64,000 nt of DNA from Saccharopolyspora indica (GTDB taxonomy: Bacteria > Actinomycetota > Actinomycetes > Mycobacteriales > Pseudonocardiaceae), in assembly GCF_027853965.1 (NCBI RefSeq), contig NZ_JAQGLB010000003.1, positions 186,001 to 250,000 of the forward strand, given 5' to 3'. Under the pieces are notes generated by a model, which had not been told where the DNA came from, did not search any database, and saw only the letters and a list, made by a program, of their open reading frames with translations. Position numbers and translations under genes: made by a program. Below, piece by piece: positions 16,371 through 25,454 of this stretch; the stretch's first letter is position 1; each line of letters opens with the position of its first letter.

Positions 16371-17446
16371 GGTGCGGCCACCTCCTCGCGCGGGACGCGG
16401 GATCCGGCACCGAAGGGGAGCACGTCGAGGTCGTCGGGAACGACGAGGGTGCCGCGGAACCGCTCGGCCGCGGTCTCCCACACCGATCGCGGCGCGGTGC
16501 CGGGCACCAGGTGGTGCAGGGCCAGCACCTTGGCGCCCGCGGCATTGGCGATGTCGGCCGCCTGGCACGGGCTGGTGTGCGACTTCACGTGGTGGTCGAT
16601 CGAGGCCTGCGCGGTCGGTCCTCCCCCGGCGTAGGTGCGGTGCACCCAGTCGAAGTCGATCGCTTCGTGCAGCAGCAGATCGGTGTCGCGGGCGAGCCGG
16701 ACCAGGTTGTCGCACGGCGCGGTGTCGCCGGAGATCGTGACGGAGCCGTGCGCGGTGTCGAAGCGGAACGCGAACGCCGGGGCGATCGGCGGGTGGCGCA
16801 CGAGGGTGGCCGTGACGGTGACCCGGTCGTCGGCGTAGATCTCGAACGGCCGCACGCCTTCCGGCGTCGGGTTGTCGTTCGGGTGGTAGCCGGTGCCCGC
16901 CGGGATGCGGATGTCCTCGGCCTGGAAGTGGTCGAGCGGACTGGGCCGCAGCGCGTCGAGCACCCGGTCGTTCAGGTCGGTGGCGTAGGCCGCCATCAGG
17001 TGCTGGAACATCGCGGCCGTGCCCGGGGTCGGGTGTTCGGGGAACACCGGGGACGGCGCCACCACCGCGCGCGGCGCGACGGGCGGCAGCGCGCCGCGGT
17101 CGCCCGGCCCGATGATCCGGATCGGGTCGTGGTCCTCCGCCAGCGCGAACAGGCCGAAGATCGCCAGGCTCGCCAGGTCGACGGTGTGGTCGGAGTGCAG
17201 GTGCGTGAGGAACACCGCGCGCAGCGAGTTGATCGGGACACCGGCGAGGTTCAGCTGCCGCCCGACGCCGTGACCGGCGTCGACGAGGTAGGCGCGGTCA
17301 CCGACGAGGACGGCCGTGGCGATGCCGGAACGCTCGCCCGCGTGCTCGCCCGCCCACCAGCGGGGCCCTCCCGCGGTCCCGAGGGTGACGACCCTCGGGC
17401 TCGGATCGGCGGCGCTGCCGGGACGGAGGCTTGTGGTGTCGCTCAT
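16367..17446 (-). CDS. Metallo-beta-lactamase-fold hydrolase (RNase Z/arylsulfatase-like)
   Basis: 359 residues. The metal-binding motif THLHSDH is followed by later ligands in TISGDTAPCDNL, LLLHEAIDFD and LALHHLVPG, the layout of the RNase Z-like branch of the fold. Many such actinobacterial proteins are small-molecule hydrolases, not RNases. ATG 17446 is preferred to one 12 codons earlier because the protein homology begins after it. It overlaps the transporter gene by 4 bp and lies below a LysR gene, so it is probably a catabolic enzyme. The substrate is unknown. Confidence 0.75.
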   Translation of the reverse strand: MSDTTSLRPGSAADPSPRVVTLGTAGGPRWWAGEHAGERSGIATAVLVGDRAYLVDAGHGVGRQLNLAGVPINSLRAVFLTHLHSDHTVDLASLAIFGLFALAEDHDPIRIIGPGDRGALPPVAPRAVVAPSPVFPEHPTPGTAAMFQHLMAAYATDLNDRVLDALRPSPLDHFQAEDIRIPAGTGYHPNDNPTPEGVRPFEIYADDRVTVTATLVRHPPIAPAFAFRFDTAHGSVTISGDTAPCDNLVRLARDTDLLLHEAIDFDWVHRTYAGGGPTAQASIDHHVKSHTSPCQAADIANAAGAKVLALHHLVPGTAPRSVWETAAERFRGTLVVPDDLDVLPFGAGSRVPREEVAAP

Positions 17447-17475
17447 GCCGACGATTGGAAGCCAGCTCCCCGATC

Positions 17476-17494
17476 GAAACAAATACCAAGTTTC
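17476..17494. promoter_or_regulatory. Inverted repeat before the hydrolase-transporter operon
   Basis: GAAAC (17476-17480) pairs with GTTTC (17490-17494) in an AT-rich patch 30-48 bp upstream of the hydrolase start. This is a plausible site for the LysR protein whose gene ends at 17516. It is small and could be chance. Confidence 0.35.
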
Positions 17495-17515
17495 AGGCGT
17501 GCCGATAGAACGCGA

Positions 17516-18397
17516 CTATGGACCCTGCTGCCGCAGCATGTCCTGGAACGCGTGCGCGGCGGGTGAGAGCTTGCCCGGGCGGCGGAAGAGGTCGATGCGG
17601 CGGTTGAGCACCGGATCCATCGAGCACAGCACCGCGCCCTCGAGCTCGGCGAGTCGCGCGAGCGGGCGCGGCAGCACGGCGCACCCGGCACCGGCGACCA
17701 CCAGGTGCAGCGCGGACTCGCGGTGGCCGACCTCCACCACGACGTTGAGCTCGACGCCCTGGCGCTCGGCCTCGGCGCGCAGCAGGTCGCGCACCAGGGT
17801 GCCCTCGAAGCCGGTCACCACGTCCCTGGTGAGCAGTTCGTCGACGGTCATCCGACCGTCCGGCGGCGGGACGCTGCCAGGCGGCATGGTGATGACGAGC
17901 TCCTGCTCGCCGACCGGAACGCTCTCCAGGTCATCGGCCGGGTGCGACGTCGCGTCGGAGAAGCCGAGCTCGGCCTGCCCGGTGCGCACGGCCGCGCGCA
18001 CGTCCTCCTCGGATTCCGGCTGGTACAACCGCACCCGGACCTGCGGGTGGCGAGCGCGGAACCGACCGATCACCGCGGCCAGCGGATCCAGCGCGAGCGT
18101 GGGCAGCGTGACCAGATCCAGCCTGCCCGCCATCAGCCCGGCCACCTCCCGCACCGCGGCCCGCCCGACCTCCATCTCGCGCAGCGCCCGGCGAGCGGAG
18201 TCGATCAGCGCGGCACCCGCCGAGGTGAGCCGCACCCTGCGGGGCGACCGGTGGAAGAGCTCCGCACCCAGTTCCCGCTCCAGCACCTTGATCGAATGCG
18301 ACAGGGACGGCTGCGCCACGTGCAGCGCGGTGGCGGCCGCGGTGAACCCGCCGTGGTCCACCACGGCCAGGAAGTACTCGAGCTGACGTCGTTCCAC
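17516..18397 (-). CDS. LysR-family transcriptional regulator
   Basis: 293 residues with an N-terminal HTH (YFLAVVDHGGFTAAATALHVAQPSLSHSIKVLERELG) and a substrate-binding-like effector domain. It lies in the same direction as, and 69 bp before, the hydrolase-transporter pair. Unusually for LysR it is not divergent. It may be cotranscribed or act at the inverted repeat in the gap. Confidence 0.85.
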   Translation of the reverse strand: MERRQLEYFLAVVDHGGFTAAATALHVAQPSLSHSIKVLERELGAELFHRSPRRVRLTSAGAALIDSARRALREMEVGRAAVREVAGLMAGRLDLVTLPTLALDPLAAVIGRFRARHPQVRVRLYQPESEEDVRAAVRTGQAELGFSDATSHPADDLESVPVGEQELVITMPPGSVPPPDGRMTVDELLTRDVVTGFEGTLVRDLLRAEAERQGVELNVVVEVGHRESALHLVVAGAGCAVLPRPLARLAELEGAVLCSMDPVLNRRIDLFRRPGKLSPAAHAFQDMLRQQGP

Positions 18398-18580
18398 CCG
18401 CTCACGTTAAGCGCACCGGCGGAGCGGACGAGGACAGCGCTGGCGATCGAGGCCGCGACGGCGGGGTCGCGAAGACGGCTGCACCACCAGCTCTCGCCCA
18501 CTGTGGACACCACCAGCCTCGGCCAGGCCCGAAATGATGCGCTGCCGCACCGGATCGGTCTCGCGCGCGCCGCACATCCG

Positions 18581-19702
18581 TCAGGGATGGCGCCCTGCCG
18601 GCTCGGCGAGGGGGCCGGGGAGCGGGACGACCTCGCCGGTGCAGCGGCCGTCGGCGTGCATCAGCCAGCCGACCCGCTTGCGGGTTCGCAGGATCACCGA
18701 GTTGCTCACGATTCCGCCCGGGGGCAGCAGTCCTTCGAGGTCGTCCTGCATGCTCATCAGGTCCGCCATGCTCGCCGTCCACGCGTTGACCACGAGGTTC
18801 GCCGAACCGGTCACCGACACGCACAACCGCACCCGGGGGTCCTCCCGCAACCGGGACACGGCCGCAGGCAGGGCGCTGTTGGGCAGCCGGCACCACCAGA
18901 TCACCGCGATCGGCCACCGGGTGTGCAGCTGGGCGACCTCGCAGCGCAGCCGGAGCGCGCGGGAGCGCAGCAGCGCGGCCAGCTGGCGGCGGACCGTGGA
19001 GGTCGGCCGGCCGAGCCGCTCGGCCAGCTCCGCCGCGGTCGCCCTGCCGTCGTGCGCCAACGCCGACACCAGCGGCGCGAAGACGTCGGACCGCAGGTAG
19101 ATCGGTTCGCTGGGGCGGTCCCGCTCGGCGCGGCCCGCCTGCCGGATCGCCTCGCGCTGCGCGCTGTCCAGCGCGTCGAGCTGCCACTGGCTTCCCTCGA
19201 TGTGCCGCTTGGTCCCGATGTGGGAGTGCAGCGAGGCCACGCCGGGCAGCTTCGGCAGCTCGTCCAGCAGCAGTGCGGAGAGCTCGCCGAACGAGCTCGC
19301 GGCGACCGTCAGCAGCAGGTCCCGGCCCTGCGCGACGTGCTCGACGTTGTGCACGCGGTGGGTCCGCTCCAGCCGCCCGGCGACGTCGTCCACCGCGCCC
19401 GGGGCGCAGTCCATCTCGACCAGCGCCACCATCGCGCCACCGGACAGCTCGCCGTACTCCGGGTACGCCGTGATCCAGGCCAGGCCCGCGTCGCGGATCC
19501 GGGCCCAGCGCTGCGCCAGCGCCGTCGGCGAGGCATCGAGCACCGGGGCCAGCGCCGCCCAGGGCGCGCGCGGCCACAGCTGCAAGGCGTGGATGAGCGC
19601 AAAGTCGTCTTCGGAGAAGTCTTCGTGCACGTTTCTCGCTCCCAGCGAGCAGGAAGTGAGCGAATCGAGCGGATGATCTTGTTCATCCGCCACCGAGTTC
19701 AC
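18581..19702 (-). CDS. Two-module Lrp/AsnC-family regulator
   Basis: 373 residues, more than twice the ~150 of a normal Lrp. It contains two HTH-plus-RAM units: a divergent one at about 30-180 (FALIHALQLWPRAPWAALAPVLDASPTALAQRWARIRDAGL) and a clearer one at about 205-350 (APLVSALAHDGRATAAELAERLGRPTSTVRRQLAALLRS). Such double AsnC proteins are known in actinomycetes. It faces the ABC importer operon across 157 bp and probably controls it in response to an amino acid or peptide. Confidence 0.75.
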   Translation of the reverse strand: MNSVADEQDHPLDSLTSCSLGARNVHEDFSEDDFALIHALQLWPRAPWAALAPVLDASPTALAQRWARIRDAGLAWITAYPEYGELSGGAMVALVEMDCAPGAVDDVAGRLERTHRVHNVEHVAQGRDLLLTVAASSFGELSALLLDELPKLPGVASLHSHIGTKRHIEGSQWQLDALDSAQREAIRQAGRAERDRPSEPIYLRSDVFAPLVSALAHDGRATAAELAERLGRPTSTVRRQLAALLRSRALRLRCEVAQLHTRWPIAVIWWCRLPNSALPAAVSRLREDPRVRLCVSVTGSANLVVNAWTASMADLMSMQDDLEGLLPPGGIVSNSVILRTRKRVGWLMHADGRCTGEVVPLPGPLAEPAGRHP

Positions 19703-19859
19703 ACTCTAGTCCAGCCCGACGCGAGATCAACGGGTCCGCGGAACCGGAACAGCCACCCGGAGATGCCCGCGGCAGCGTACTCGAGGATCACGCGCCCGAT
19801 GCGGACCGGAGTCCCCTCCGCTCATGCCGGCTCAGCGCACTGAGACCAAAGGAGCTGCG

Positions 19860-21512
19860 ATGACGCACAAGCTCACCCGGACCGGGCCGGGGTTGTCCCG
19901 CCGCGGTCTGCTCCAGCTCGCCGGGGCCGGAGCGGTGCTGCTCGGCGCCGCCGGGTGCGGGACCCCGGAGCGGGCCGGAGCCGGCGGCGCGGCGTTCGTC
20001 TACGGGCGGGGCGCCGACGCGGTCTCGCTGGACCCGATGAACCAGACCGACAGCGAGTCCTACGCGGTGATCCACCAGGTCTTCGACTCGCTGCTGCGCT
20101 ACGCCCCGGACGGGGTGCTGCTGCCCGCGCTGGCGACCGCCGTTCCGGAGCCCGAGGACGGCGGCAGGCGGTACACCTTCGAACTCCGCGAGGACGTGCG
20201 GTTCCACGACGGAACTCCGCTCGACGCCGAGGCCGTGGTGTTCAACTTCCGGCGCTGGCGGGAGAGCGACCACCCGTACCACCGGGGCGGCGGCCCGCAG
20301 AGCAGCAAGTTCGCCTACTACGCCAACCTCTTCGGCGGCTTCGACGAGGAGTCGGTGATCAGCCGCGTGGAAGCGGTCGGCCCGCGCGCGGTGCGGTTCA
20401 CCCTCCGGGAGCCCTACGGCCCGTTCCTGCCCACCCTCGCCGGAGCGCAGTTCGGCATCGCCTCGCCCACCGCGATCCGGCAGGACGTCGAAGGTTTCTG
20501 GGAACGCCCGGTGGGCACCGGCCCGTTCGCGCTGGCGTCCTGGGAGCACGGGAACAAGATCACCTTGCACCGCAACGAATCCTGGTGGGGCGCGCGGCCC
20601 GCCGGGCCCGGCACGCGGGTGAGCACCGTGGTGCTGACGTCCATTCCGGACAGCACCGCCCGGGTGGCCGCGCTGGTCGGCGGCGGGCTCTCCGCGGTCA
20701 ACGGCATCGTGCCGCAGGACGCCGACGCGCTGCGCGAGACAACCGGTTTCAGCATCGTCCAGCACCCGCAGGAGTGCTTCGCCTACTTCGCCATGAACAC
20801 CCGCCGCCCGCCTTTCCAGAACCCGTTGGTGCGCAAGGCGATCGCGCACGCGATCGATCTGCCGCGGATCGTGGAGCACTTCTTCGGCGCGCGGGCCGAG
20901 GTGGCCGGTGCGCCGCTGTACGGCATCTCCGCGTTCGTGGACCGCTCGATCCGGCCGCACCCGTACGACCCCGGCCTGGCGCGGCGGTTGCTGGCCGAAG
21001 CCGGGCTTCCCGGCGGGTTCCGGACCAGCCTCTGGTACATGTCCACCGCCCGGCCGTACATGCCGGACGGCAAGGGCGTCGCCCAGGTCGTGCAGGCGAA
21101 CCTGGCCGAGGTCGGGATCGCGGCGGACCTGGTCACCTACGAGCTCGCCACCTACGTGGAGCGCACCGGCAAGGGCATGCACGACATCGCCATGTTCGGC
21201 GGCACCACGATCGGCGTGGACTCCTACTTCCCGCTGAACTACTGGTACGCCGGCGCCAGCGCCACGGCGGAGAACTCCTCCAACCTCTCCTTCTTCCAGA
21301 ACCCGCAGGTCGACGCGCTGCTCGCCGAGGCCAGGGTCACCACCGATCCGGAGGAACAACGTGCCCGCTACGCCACCGTCCAGCGCATCGTGCACGACGA
21401 GGTACCGGTGCTGCCGATCGCTTACGTCAGCCCGCCGATCGCGGTGCGCTCCACCGTCGCGGGCTTCGGCACCAACATCGCCATGGACGACCTCGATGCG
21501 CTCACCGTCTGA
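19860..21512 (+). CDS. Peptide/nickel-type ABC transporter substrate-binding lipoprotein
   Basis: 550 residues of solute-binding family 5 (DppA/OppA). The N-terminus has a twin-arginine (LSRRGLLQL) and a lipobox ending LLGAAGCG, so it is probably a Tat-exported lipoprotein. The family signature region FELREDVRFHDGTPLDAEAVVFNFRR is present. The ATG at 19860 follows AAAGGAGCTGCG. It opens a six-gene operon with two permeases, two ATPases and a serine hydrolase. The ligand is likely a small peptide or peptide-like molecule. Confidence 0.9.
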   Translation: MTHKLTRTGPGLSRRGLLQLAGAGAVLLGAAGCGTPERAGAGGAAFVYGRGADAVSLDPMNQTDSESYAVIHQVFDSLLRYAPDGVLLPALATAVPEPEDGGRRYTFELREDVRFHDGTPLDAEAVVFNFRRWRESDHPYHRGGGPQSSKFAYYANLFGGFDEESVISRVEAVGPRAVRFTLREPYGPFLPTLAGAQFGIASPTAIRQDVEGFWERPVGTGPFALASWEHGNKITLHRNESWWGARPAGPGTRVSTVVLTSIPDSTARVAALVGGGLSAVNGIVPQDADALRETTGFSIVQHPQECFAYFAMNTRRPPFQNPLVRKAIAHAIDLPRIVEHFFGARAEVAGAPLYGISAFVDRSIRPHPYDPGLARRLLAEAGLPGGFRTSLWYMSTARPYMPDGKGVAQVVQANLAEVGIAADLVTYELATYVERTGKGMHDIAMFGGTTIGVDSYFPLNYWYAGASATAENSSNLSFFQNPQVDALLAEARVTTDPEEQRARYATVQRIVHDEVPVLPIAYVSPPIAVRSTVAGFGTNIAMDDLDALTV

Positions 21513-21545
21513 GCCGCGCCCCCGGCACCGAGGAGGTGAGCGCCC

Positions 21546-22547
21546 GTGCTGACCTACGCCGTGCGCCGACTGGGCCAGCTGATCCCGGTGCTGCTCGGGG
21601 TTTCGGCGGTCGTGTTCTTCACCGTGCGGATGATCCCGGGCGATCCGGCGCAGGTCATCCTCGGGGAGAACGCCACCCCCGCGCAGATCGCCGAGCTGCG
21701 CGCCGAGATGGGTCTCGACGAACCGGTCATCGCCCAGTACTGGCTGTTCCTGGTCCGGGCGCTGCGGGGCGATCTCGGCGAGTCCACCGTGACCGGTCGG
21801 CCGGTCGTCGCCGAACTGGCCGCCCGGCTGCCCGCCACCCTGGAGCTGACGCTGGCCGCGCTGGCCATCGCCGTGGTGGTCGGCATCGCCCTCGGCGTGC
21901 TGGCGGCCAGCCGCCCGCGGTCGCTGCTGGACAAGGCCGCCTCGGTGCTCGCCGTCGCGGGCGTGAGCATGCCGATCTTCTGGCTGGCCATGCTCCTGAT
22001 GGTGGTGCTGGGCGTGAACCTGCACCTGCTGCCGTTCCCGGGCAGGCTGCCCGCCGCCGAATCGCTGCCCGCCGTCACCGGGCTGAACCTGGTCGACTCG
22101 GTGCTCGCGGGCGATTGGGCGATGCTGCGGACCTCGTTGGCGCACCTGGTCATGCCGGCGCTCGCGCTGGCGACCATCCCGTGCGGGGTGATCATGCGCA
22201 TGACCCGGTCGAGCATGCGGGAGACGCTGGCCGAGGACTTCATCCGCACCGCGCGGGCGAAGGGGCTCCACCCGCTGGTCACGACCTTCCGGCACGGCCT
22301 GCGCAACTCGATGCTGCCGGTGCTCACGGTGATCGGGCTGCAGCTCGGCCTGCTGCTCGGCGGCGCGGTGATCACCGAGACGATCTTCTCCTGGCCGGGC
22401 ATCGGCCAGATCGCCTACCAGGCGGTGTACCAGCGCGACTACGCGCTGATCCAGGGCGTGGTGCTGTACGGATCGCTGCTGTTCGTGCTGGTCAACCTGG
22501 CGGTCGACCTGCTGTACGCGATCCTCGACCCGAGAGTGAGGTACTGA
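21546..22547 (+). CDS. ABC permease, DppB type
   Basis: 333 residues, six membrane segments, with the binding-protein-dependent permease loop (EDFIRTARAKGLHPLVTTFRHGLRNSMLPVL). A GTG start follows GGAGGTGAGC. It forms the channel with the next gene, whose ATG overlaps its TGA by one base. Confidence 0.9.
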   Translation: MLTYAVRRLGQLIPVLLGVSAVVFFTVRMIPGDPAQVILGENATPAQIAELRAEMGLDEPVIAQYWLFLVRALRGDLGESTVTGRPVVAELAARLPATLELTLAALAIAVVVGIALGVLAASRPRSLLDKAASVLAVAGVSMPIFWLAMLLMVVLGVNLHLLPFPGRLPAAESLPAVTGLNLVDSVLAGDWAMLRTSLAHLVMPALALATIPCGVIMRMTRSSMRETLAEDFIRTARAKGLHPLVTTFRHGLRNSMLPVLTVIGLQLGLLLGGAVITETIFSWPGIGQIAYQAVYQRDYALIQGVVLYGSLLFVLVNLAVDLLYAILDPRVRY

Positions 22548-23431
22548 TGGTCGACGTGGCCGCCACCGCGCCGCCGACCGGCGCCCGGCCGTCCCGGCGC
22601 AGGCGCGCCTTCTTCGCCAACCGCCTGGCCGTGCTCGGCGCCGTCGTGCTCGGGCTGTTCGCGCTGATCGCCGTGCTGGCACCGGTCATCGCGCCGCACG
22701 ACCCGTACGCGCAGGACCTCGCCGGCCGGTTCCAGCCGCCGAGCGGCGCGCACCTGCTCGGGCAGGACGAGCTGGGCCGCGACATCCTGTCCCGGTTGCT
22801 GCACGGCGCCGGGGTGACGCTGTCCGCCGGGCTGCTGGCGGTCGCGCTGGCCACCGCCGTCGGGACGGTGATCGGACTGCTCGCCGGCTACCGGGGCGGC
22901 TGGTACGACACCGTGCTGATGCGGTTGATGGACGTCCTGCTGGCGTTCCCCAGCGTGCTGCTGGCCATCATGATCGTCTCGACCCTCGGGCCGGGGCTCT
23001 GGAACGCCATGCTCGCGGTCGGCATCGTCTCCGTCCCGCAGATCGCCAGGGTGGTCCGGTCGGCGGCGATCGGGTTGCGGGACAGCGACTACGTGCAGGC
23101 CGCGCGGTCCATGGGCGCCGGGCACGCGCGGATCCTCCTGCGCACCCTGCTGCCCAACTGCACGGGCCCGCTGATCGTCCAGTCCACGCTCAGCCTCGCC
23201 GCGGCGATCCTGGACATCGCCGCGCTGTCCTTCCTCGGACTCGGCGCGCAGGCGCCGACACCGGAATGGGGTGCCATGCTCTCCGACGCCTTCCGCGCCG
23301 GCTTCCACGTGTTCCTCACCAGCCAGTTCGCCATCGTCTTCCCGGGGCTGGCGATCGCCTTCGCGGTGCTGTGCGTGAACTTCGTCGGCGACGGCTTCCG
23401 CGACGTCTTCGACCCGAAGGCGGTGCGCTGA
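22547..23431 (+). CDS. ABC permease, DppC type
   Basis: 294 residues with the N-terminal short cytoplasmic segment and first helix typical of DppC (RRRRAFFANRLAVLGAVVLGLFALIAVLAPVIAPHDPY). The EAA loop is YVQAARSMGAGHARILLRTLLPN. The start overlaps the DppB-type stop (TGATG). It pairs with it in the membrane. Confidence 0.9.
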   Translation: MVDVAATAPPTGARPSRRRRAFFANRLAVLGAVVLGLFALIAVLAPVIAPHDPYAQDLAGRFQPPSGAHLLGQDELGRDILSRLLHGAGVTLSAGLLAVALATAVGTVIGLLAGYRGGWYDTVLMRLMDVLLAFPSVLLAIMIVSTLGPGLWNAMLAVGIVSVPQIARVVRSAAIGLRDSDYVQAARSMGAGHARILLRTLLPNCTGPLIVQSTLSLAAAILDIAALSFLGLGAQAPTPEWGAMLSDAFRAGFHVFLTSQFAIVFPGLAIAFAVLCVNFVGDGFRDVFDPKAVR

Positions 23432-23433
23432 CG

Positions 23434-24447
23434 ATGGAACTCCTCGAAGTCGACGACCTGCGGGCGCACTTCCGCACCGCCGAAGGCGTGGTCCGCGCCG
23501 TCGACGGGGTCTCCTTCTCGGTGGCCGCGGGCGAGACGCTGGGCATCGTCGGCGAGTCCGGCTCCGGCAAGAGCGTGACGGCGATGTCCATCATGCGGCT
23601 CAACCCGTCGCCGCCGTGCCACTACGCCGGGGGCCGGATCCGGTACCAGGGCCGCGACCTGCTCGGCGCCACCGAGCGCGAGCTGCGGGCGATCCGGGGC
23701 AAGGAGATCTCGATGATCTTCCAGGACCCGACCACCTGCCTCAACCCGGTGCTCACCGTCGGCGACCAGATCGCCGAGGCGATCCGCAGCCACGAGCGGG
23801 TTTCGCGCAAGCAGGCGCTGCGCCGCGCCGTGCAGGCGCTGGACGAGGTCGGGATGCCCGGCGCCGCGCAGCGCGCCCGCGACTACCCGCACCAGCTCTC
23901 CGGCGGGATGCGGCAGCGGGCCATGATCGCCGCTGCGCTGGCCGGGCGGCCCAAGATCCTGATCGCGGACGAGCCGACCACCGCGCTCGACGTCACCATC
24001 CAGGCGCAGATCCTGGAGCTGCTCGCCGAGCTGAAGGCGGCGCACGGCATGTCCATCATCATGATCACCCACGATCTGGGGGTGGTCTCCCAGATCGCCG
24101 ACCGGGTGCTGGTGATGTACGGCGGGAAGGCGGTGGAGTCCGGCACCCCGAAGGAGCTCTTCCAGGACCCGCTGATGCCCTACACCTGGTCCCTGCTGCG
24201 CGCGGTGCCCCGGCTCGACGCCGACGACCCTCCGATGCCGATCGGCGGGCAGCCACCGTCGTTGGCCGACCCGCCGCCGGGCTGCCGGTTCGCGCCCCGG
24301 TGCCGGTTCGCCGACGAACGGTGCACCACGACCGAGCAGGCGCTGGAAAGCAGGGCGGCGGGCCGGTGGGCCGCGTGCGTGCACACCGCGGCGGAGTTCC
24401 GGGCGCTGGCGGCGGCGCTGGACGAACCGACCGAGGCGGGACGATGA
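23434..24447 (+). CDS. ABC ATP-binding protein, DppD type
   Basis: 337 residues. Walker A is GESGSGKSV, the signature is LSGGMRQR and Walker B is [12 protein letters not shown]. The C-terminal oligopeptide-ABC extension has the family's Cys pattern ([17 protein letters not shown]). It follows the permease by two bases and overlaps the next ATPase gene by ATGA. The two form the energising heterodimer. Confidence 0.9.
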   Translation: MELLEVDDLRAHFRTAEGVVRAVDGVSFSVAAGETLGIVGESGSGKSVTAMSIMRLNPSPPCHYAGGRIRYQGRDLLGATERELRAIRGKEISMIFQDPTTCLNPVLTVGDQIAEAIRSHERVSRKQALRRAVQALDEVGMPGAAQRARDYPHQLSGGMRQRAMIAAALAGRPKILIADEPTTALDVTIQAQILELLAELKAAHGMSIIMITHDLGVVSQIADRVLVMYGGKAVESGTPKELFQDPLMPYTWSLLRAVPRLDADDPPMPIGGQPPSLADPPPGCRFAPRCRFADERCTTTEQALESRAAGRWAACVHTAAEFRALAAALDEPTEAGR

Positions 24448-25454
24448 GCGAATACCTCCTGCAAACCCGAGGCCTGACCATGCACTTCCCCGTGCGCGGC
24501 GGTCTGTTCCGCAGGCGCGGCGGCCTGGTGCGGGCCGTCGACGGGGTGGACATCGGCGTGCGGCGCGGCGAAACCCTCGGCCTGGTCGGCGAATCCGGTT
24601 GCGGCAAGAGCACCCTCGCCCGGCTGCTGCTGAGGCTGGCCACGCCGACCAGCGGCGAGGTGCTGTTCGAGGGCGAGGACGTCTTCGCCAAGCGGGGTGC
24701 CGAGCTGGCCCGGCTGCGCCGCGACGTCCAGATGGTCTTCCAGAACCCGTCGGCGTCGGCGAACCCCCGCCTCAGCGTCGGCGAAATCATCGCCGAGCCG
24801 CTGCGCATCCAGCGGCAGCCGGACGTGCGGCGGCGGGTGGCCGAGCTGATGGAGCTGGTCGGGCTGCACCCGGACCACCGCGACCGCTACCCGCACGAGT
24901 TCTCCGGCGGGCAGCGGCAGCGGATGGGCATCGCCAGGGCCATCGCCCTGCGGCCGAAGGTGGTGGTCTGCGACGAGCCGGTCTCCGCGCTGGACGTGTC
25001 GATCCAGGCGCAGATCCTCGAACTGCTCAAGGACCTCCAGCGCGAGCTCGGGCTCACCTACGTGTTCATCACGCACGACCTGTCGGTGGTCAAGCACCTG
25101 TGCGACCGGGTCGCGGTGATGTACCTGGGCAAGGTGGTCGAGGTCGCCGAGCGGGCGGACTTCTTCGCCACCCCGGCCCACCCGTACACCGCGTCCCTGC
25201 TGTCGGCCATCCCGCTGCCCGACCCGGACGCCGAAGCGCGCCGCCAGCGGGTGGTGCTCCCCGGGGACGTGCCCTCGGCGATGCACCCACCGGCCGGCTG
25301 CGCCTTCCACCCGCGCTGCCCGAAGGCCCAGGCGCGGTGCGCGCAGGACGCTCCCCCGCTGACCGGCCCGGAACACCGCGCCGCGTCCTGCTTCTTCCCC
25401 CTTCGCCCAGGCGAAGAACTCCGATCGCCCGCAGAGGATGGTGCACGCGCATGA
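24444..25454 (+). CDS. ABC ATP-binding protein, DppF type
   Basis: 336 residues with Walker [10 protein letters not shown], signature FSGGQRQR, Walker [12 protein letters not shown] and the C-terminal [19 protein letters not shown] segment. It is translationally coupled to both neighbours (ATGA overlaps), so the serine hydrolase that follows belongs to the same transcript. Confidence 0.9.
   Translation: MSEYLLQTRGLTMHFPVRGGLFRRRGGLVRAVDGVDIGVRRGETLGLVGESGCGKSTLARLLLRLATPTSGEVLFEGEDVFAKRGAELARLRRDVQMVFQNPSASANPRLSVGEIIAEPLRIQRQPDVRRRVAELMELVGLHPDHRDRYPHEFSGGQRQRMGIARAIALRPKVVVCDEPVSALDVSIQAQILELLKDLQRELGLTYVFITHDLSVVKHLCDRVAVMYLGKVVEVAERADFFATPAHPYTASLLSAIPLPDPDAEARRQRVVLPGDVPSAMHPPAGCAFHPRCPKAQARCAQDAPPLTGPEHRAASCFFPLRPGEELRSPAEDGARA

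Noticed and set aside
19788..22682. 964-codon minus-strand open frame across the ABC importer genes
   Set aside because: It has no recognisable domain and a composition biased by the third-base GC of the opposite strand.
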